Source: JBCDCU01 sp039180865 (lineage in GTDB: Bacteria; Pseudomonadota; Alphaproteobacteria; Rhizobiales; JACESI01). From it: DNA of 12,892 nt. This document shows positions 12,790-12,892 of this stretch, piece by piece (the first letter of the stretch is position 1; each line of letters opens with the position of its first letter). The stretch is taken from the NCBI GenBank assembly GCA_039180865.1, contig JBCDCZ010000122.1, forward strand, positions 1 through 12,892. The letters run 5' to 3'. Below the pieces are notes generated by a model that saw only the letters and a program-made list of their open reading frames with translations, was not told where the DNA came from and did no database searches. The position numbers were made by a program, and so were the translations under genes.

Positions 12790-12892
12790 ATGACACAAAA
12801 GCTTCTTATGCCTAAGGCGACAGCGGTCTGGCTTGTCGACAATACAGCGCTCAGCTTTGATCAAATTGCCGAATTTTGCGCCCTTCACCCGC
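12790..12892 (+). CDS. trcR: TrcR (DUF1013) cell-cycle transcriptional regulator, 5' part
   Basis: The first 34 codons are visible; the gene runs off the right edge. The segment MTQKLLMPKATAVWLVDNTA and the following LSFDQIAEFCALHP are characteristic of the TrcR/DUF1013 family, a conserved alphaproteobacterial regulator linked to the cell cycle, whose N-terminal part forms a helix-turn-helix-like DNA-binding region. The ATG at 12790 follows AAGGAT with a suitable gap and gives the family N-terminus. An in-frame ATG at 12733 would add 19 residues (MAAQVPRDGGGAKKKDFCT), crossing a run of eight A at 12769-12776, but has no better ribosome binding site. Confidence 0.88.
   Translation, partial: MTQKLLMPKATAVWLVDNTALSFDQIAEFCALHP

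Noticed and set aside
12622..12888. 88-codon minus-strand frame opposite trcR
   Set aside because: It is antisense to the recognisable trcR start and spans its upstream region.
1..12892. CRISPR array, rRNA or tRNA genes
   Set aside because: No regularly spaced repeats and no rRNA- or tRNA-like sequence were found on reading the window.

Overview
The window looks like a piece of an alphaproteobacterial chromosome, most likely from the Rhizobiales/Hyphomicrobiales. The reasons are the yebC / ruvC-ruvA-ruvB / ybgC-(tolQ) gene set, a trcR (DUF1013) gene, which is characteristic of Alphaproteobacteria, and a thiOSGE thiamine operon. GC is moderate and codon use looks fairly even across the genes. 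I cannot name the genus from sequence alone.

Layout from left to right. Positions 1-47 hold the first codons of a minus-strand gene that is probably tolQ. A 452-base gene-free stretch separates it from ybgC (minus, TTG start). Divergent from ybgC lies a promoter, a TPP riboswitch with a long variable arm, and the plus-strand operon thiO-thiS-thiG-thiE. This operon runs head-on into the minus-strand ruvC-ruvA-ruvB cluster with only 11 bases between the thiE and ruvB stops. Upstream of ruvC come a small gene of unknown function with its own strong terminator, then a divergent pair (LysE/RhtB exporter and Lrp/AsnC regulator), then a 687-residue flavoprotein of the dimethylglycine / N-methylproline demethylase family on the plus strand. 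Minus-strand yebC, a GNAT acetyltransferase and a RidA-family protein follow. The right edge holds the start of trcR on the plus strand, preceded by a possible 34-codon small ORF with a hairpin at its ribosome binding site.

How the genes work together. ThiO, ThiS and ThiG make the thiazole half of thiamine, and ThiE joins it to the pyrimidine half; the riboswitch should shut the operon down when TPP is plentiful. No thiC (pyrimidine synthesis) is present here. RuvC, RuvA and RuvB form the Holliday-junction resolvasome. YbgC belongs to the envelope-constriction Tol-Pal cluster. The Lrp regulator probably controls the divergent amino-acid exporter, and perhaps the adjacent methylated-amine demethylase.

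Nothing here amounts to a clearly new defence, mobile or biosynthetic system. The most useful second-look items are the two blocks that interrupt the usual yebC-ruvCAB-ybgC-tol order, the leader region in front of trcR, two apparently leaderless genes (ruvC and the Lrp regulator), an unusual repeat/palindrome ahead of the GNAT gene, and a coding-like tail after the GNAT stop codon.
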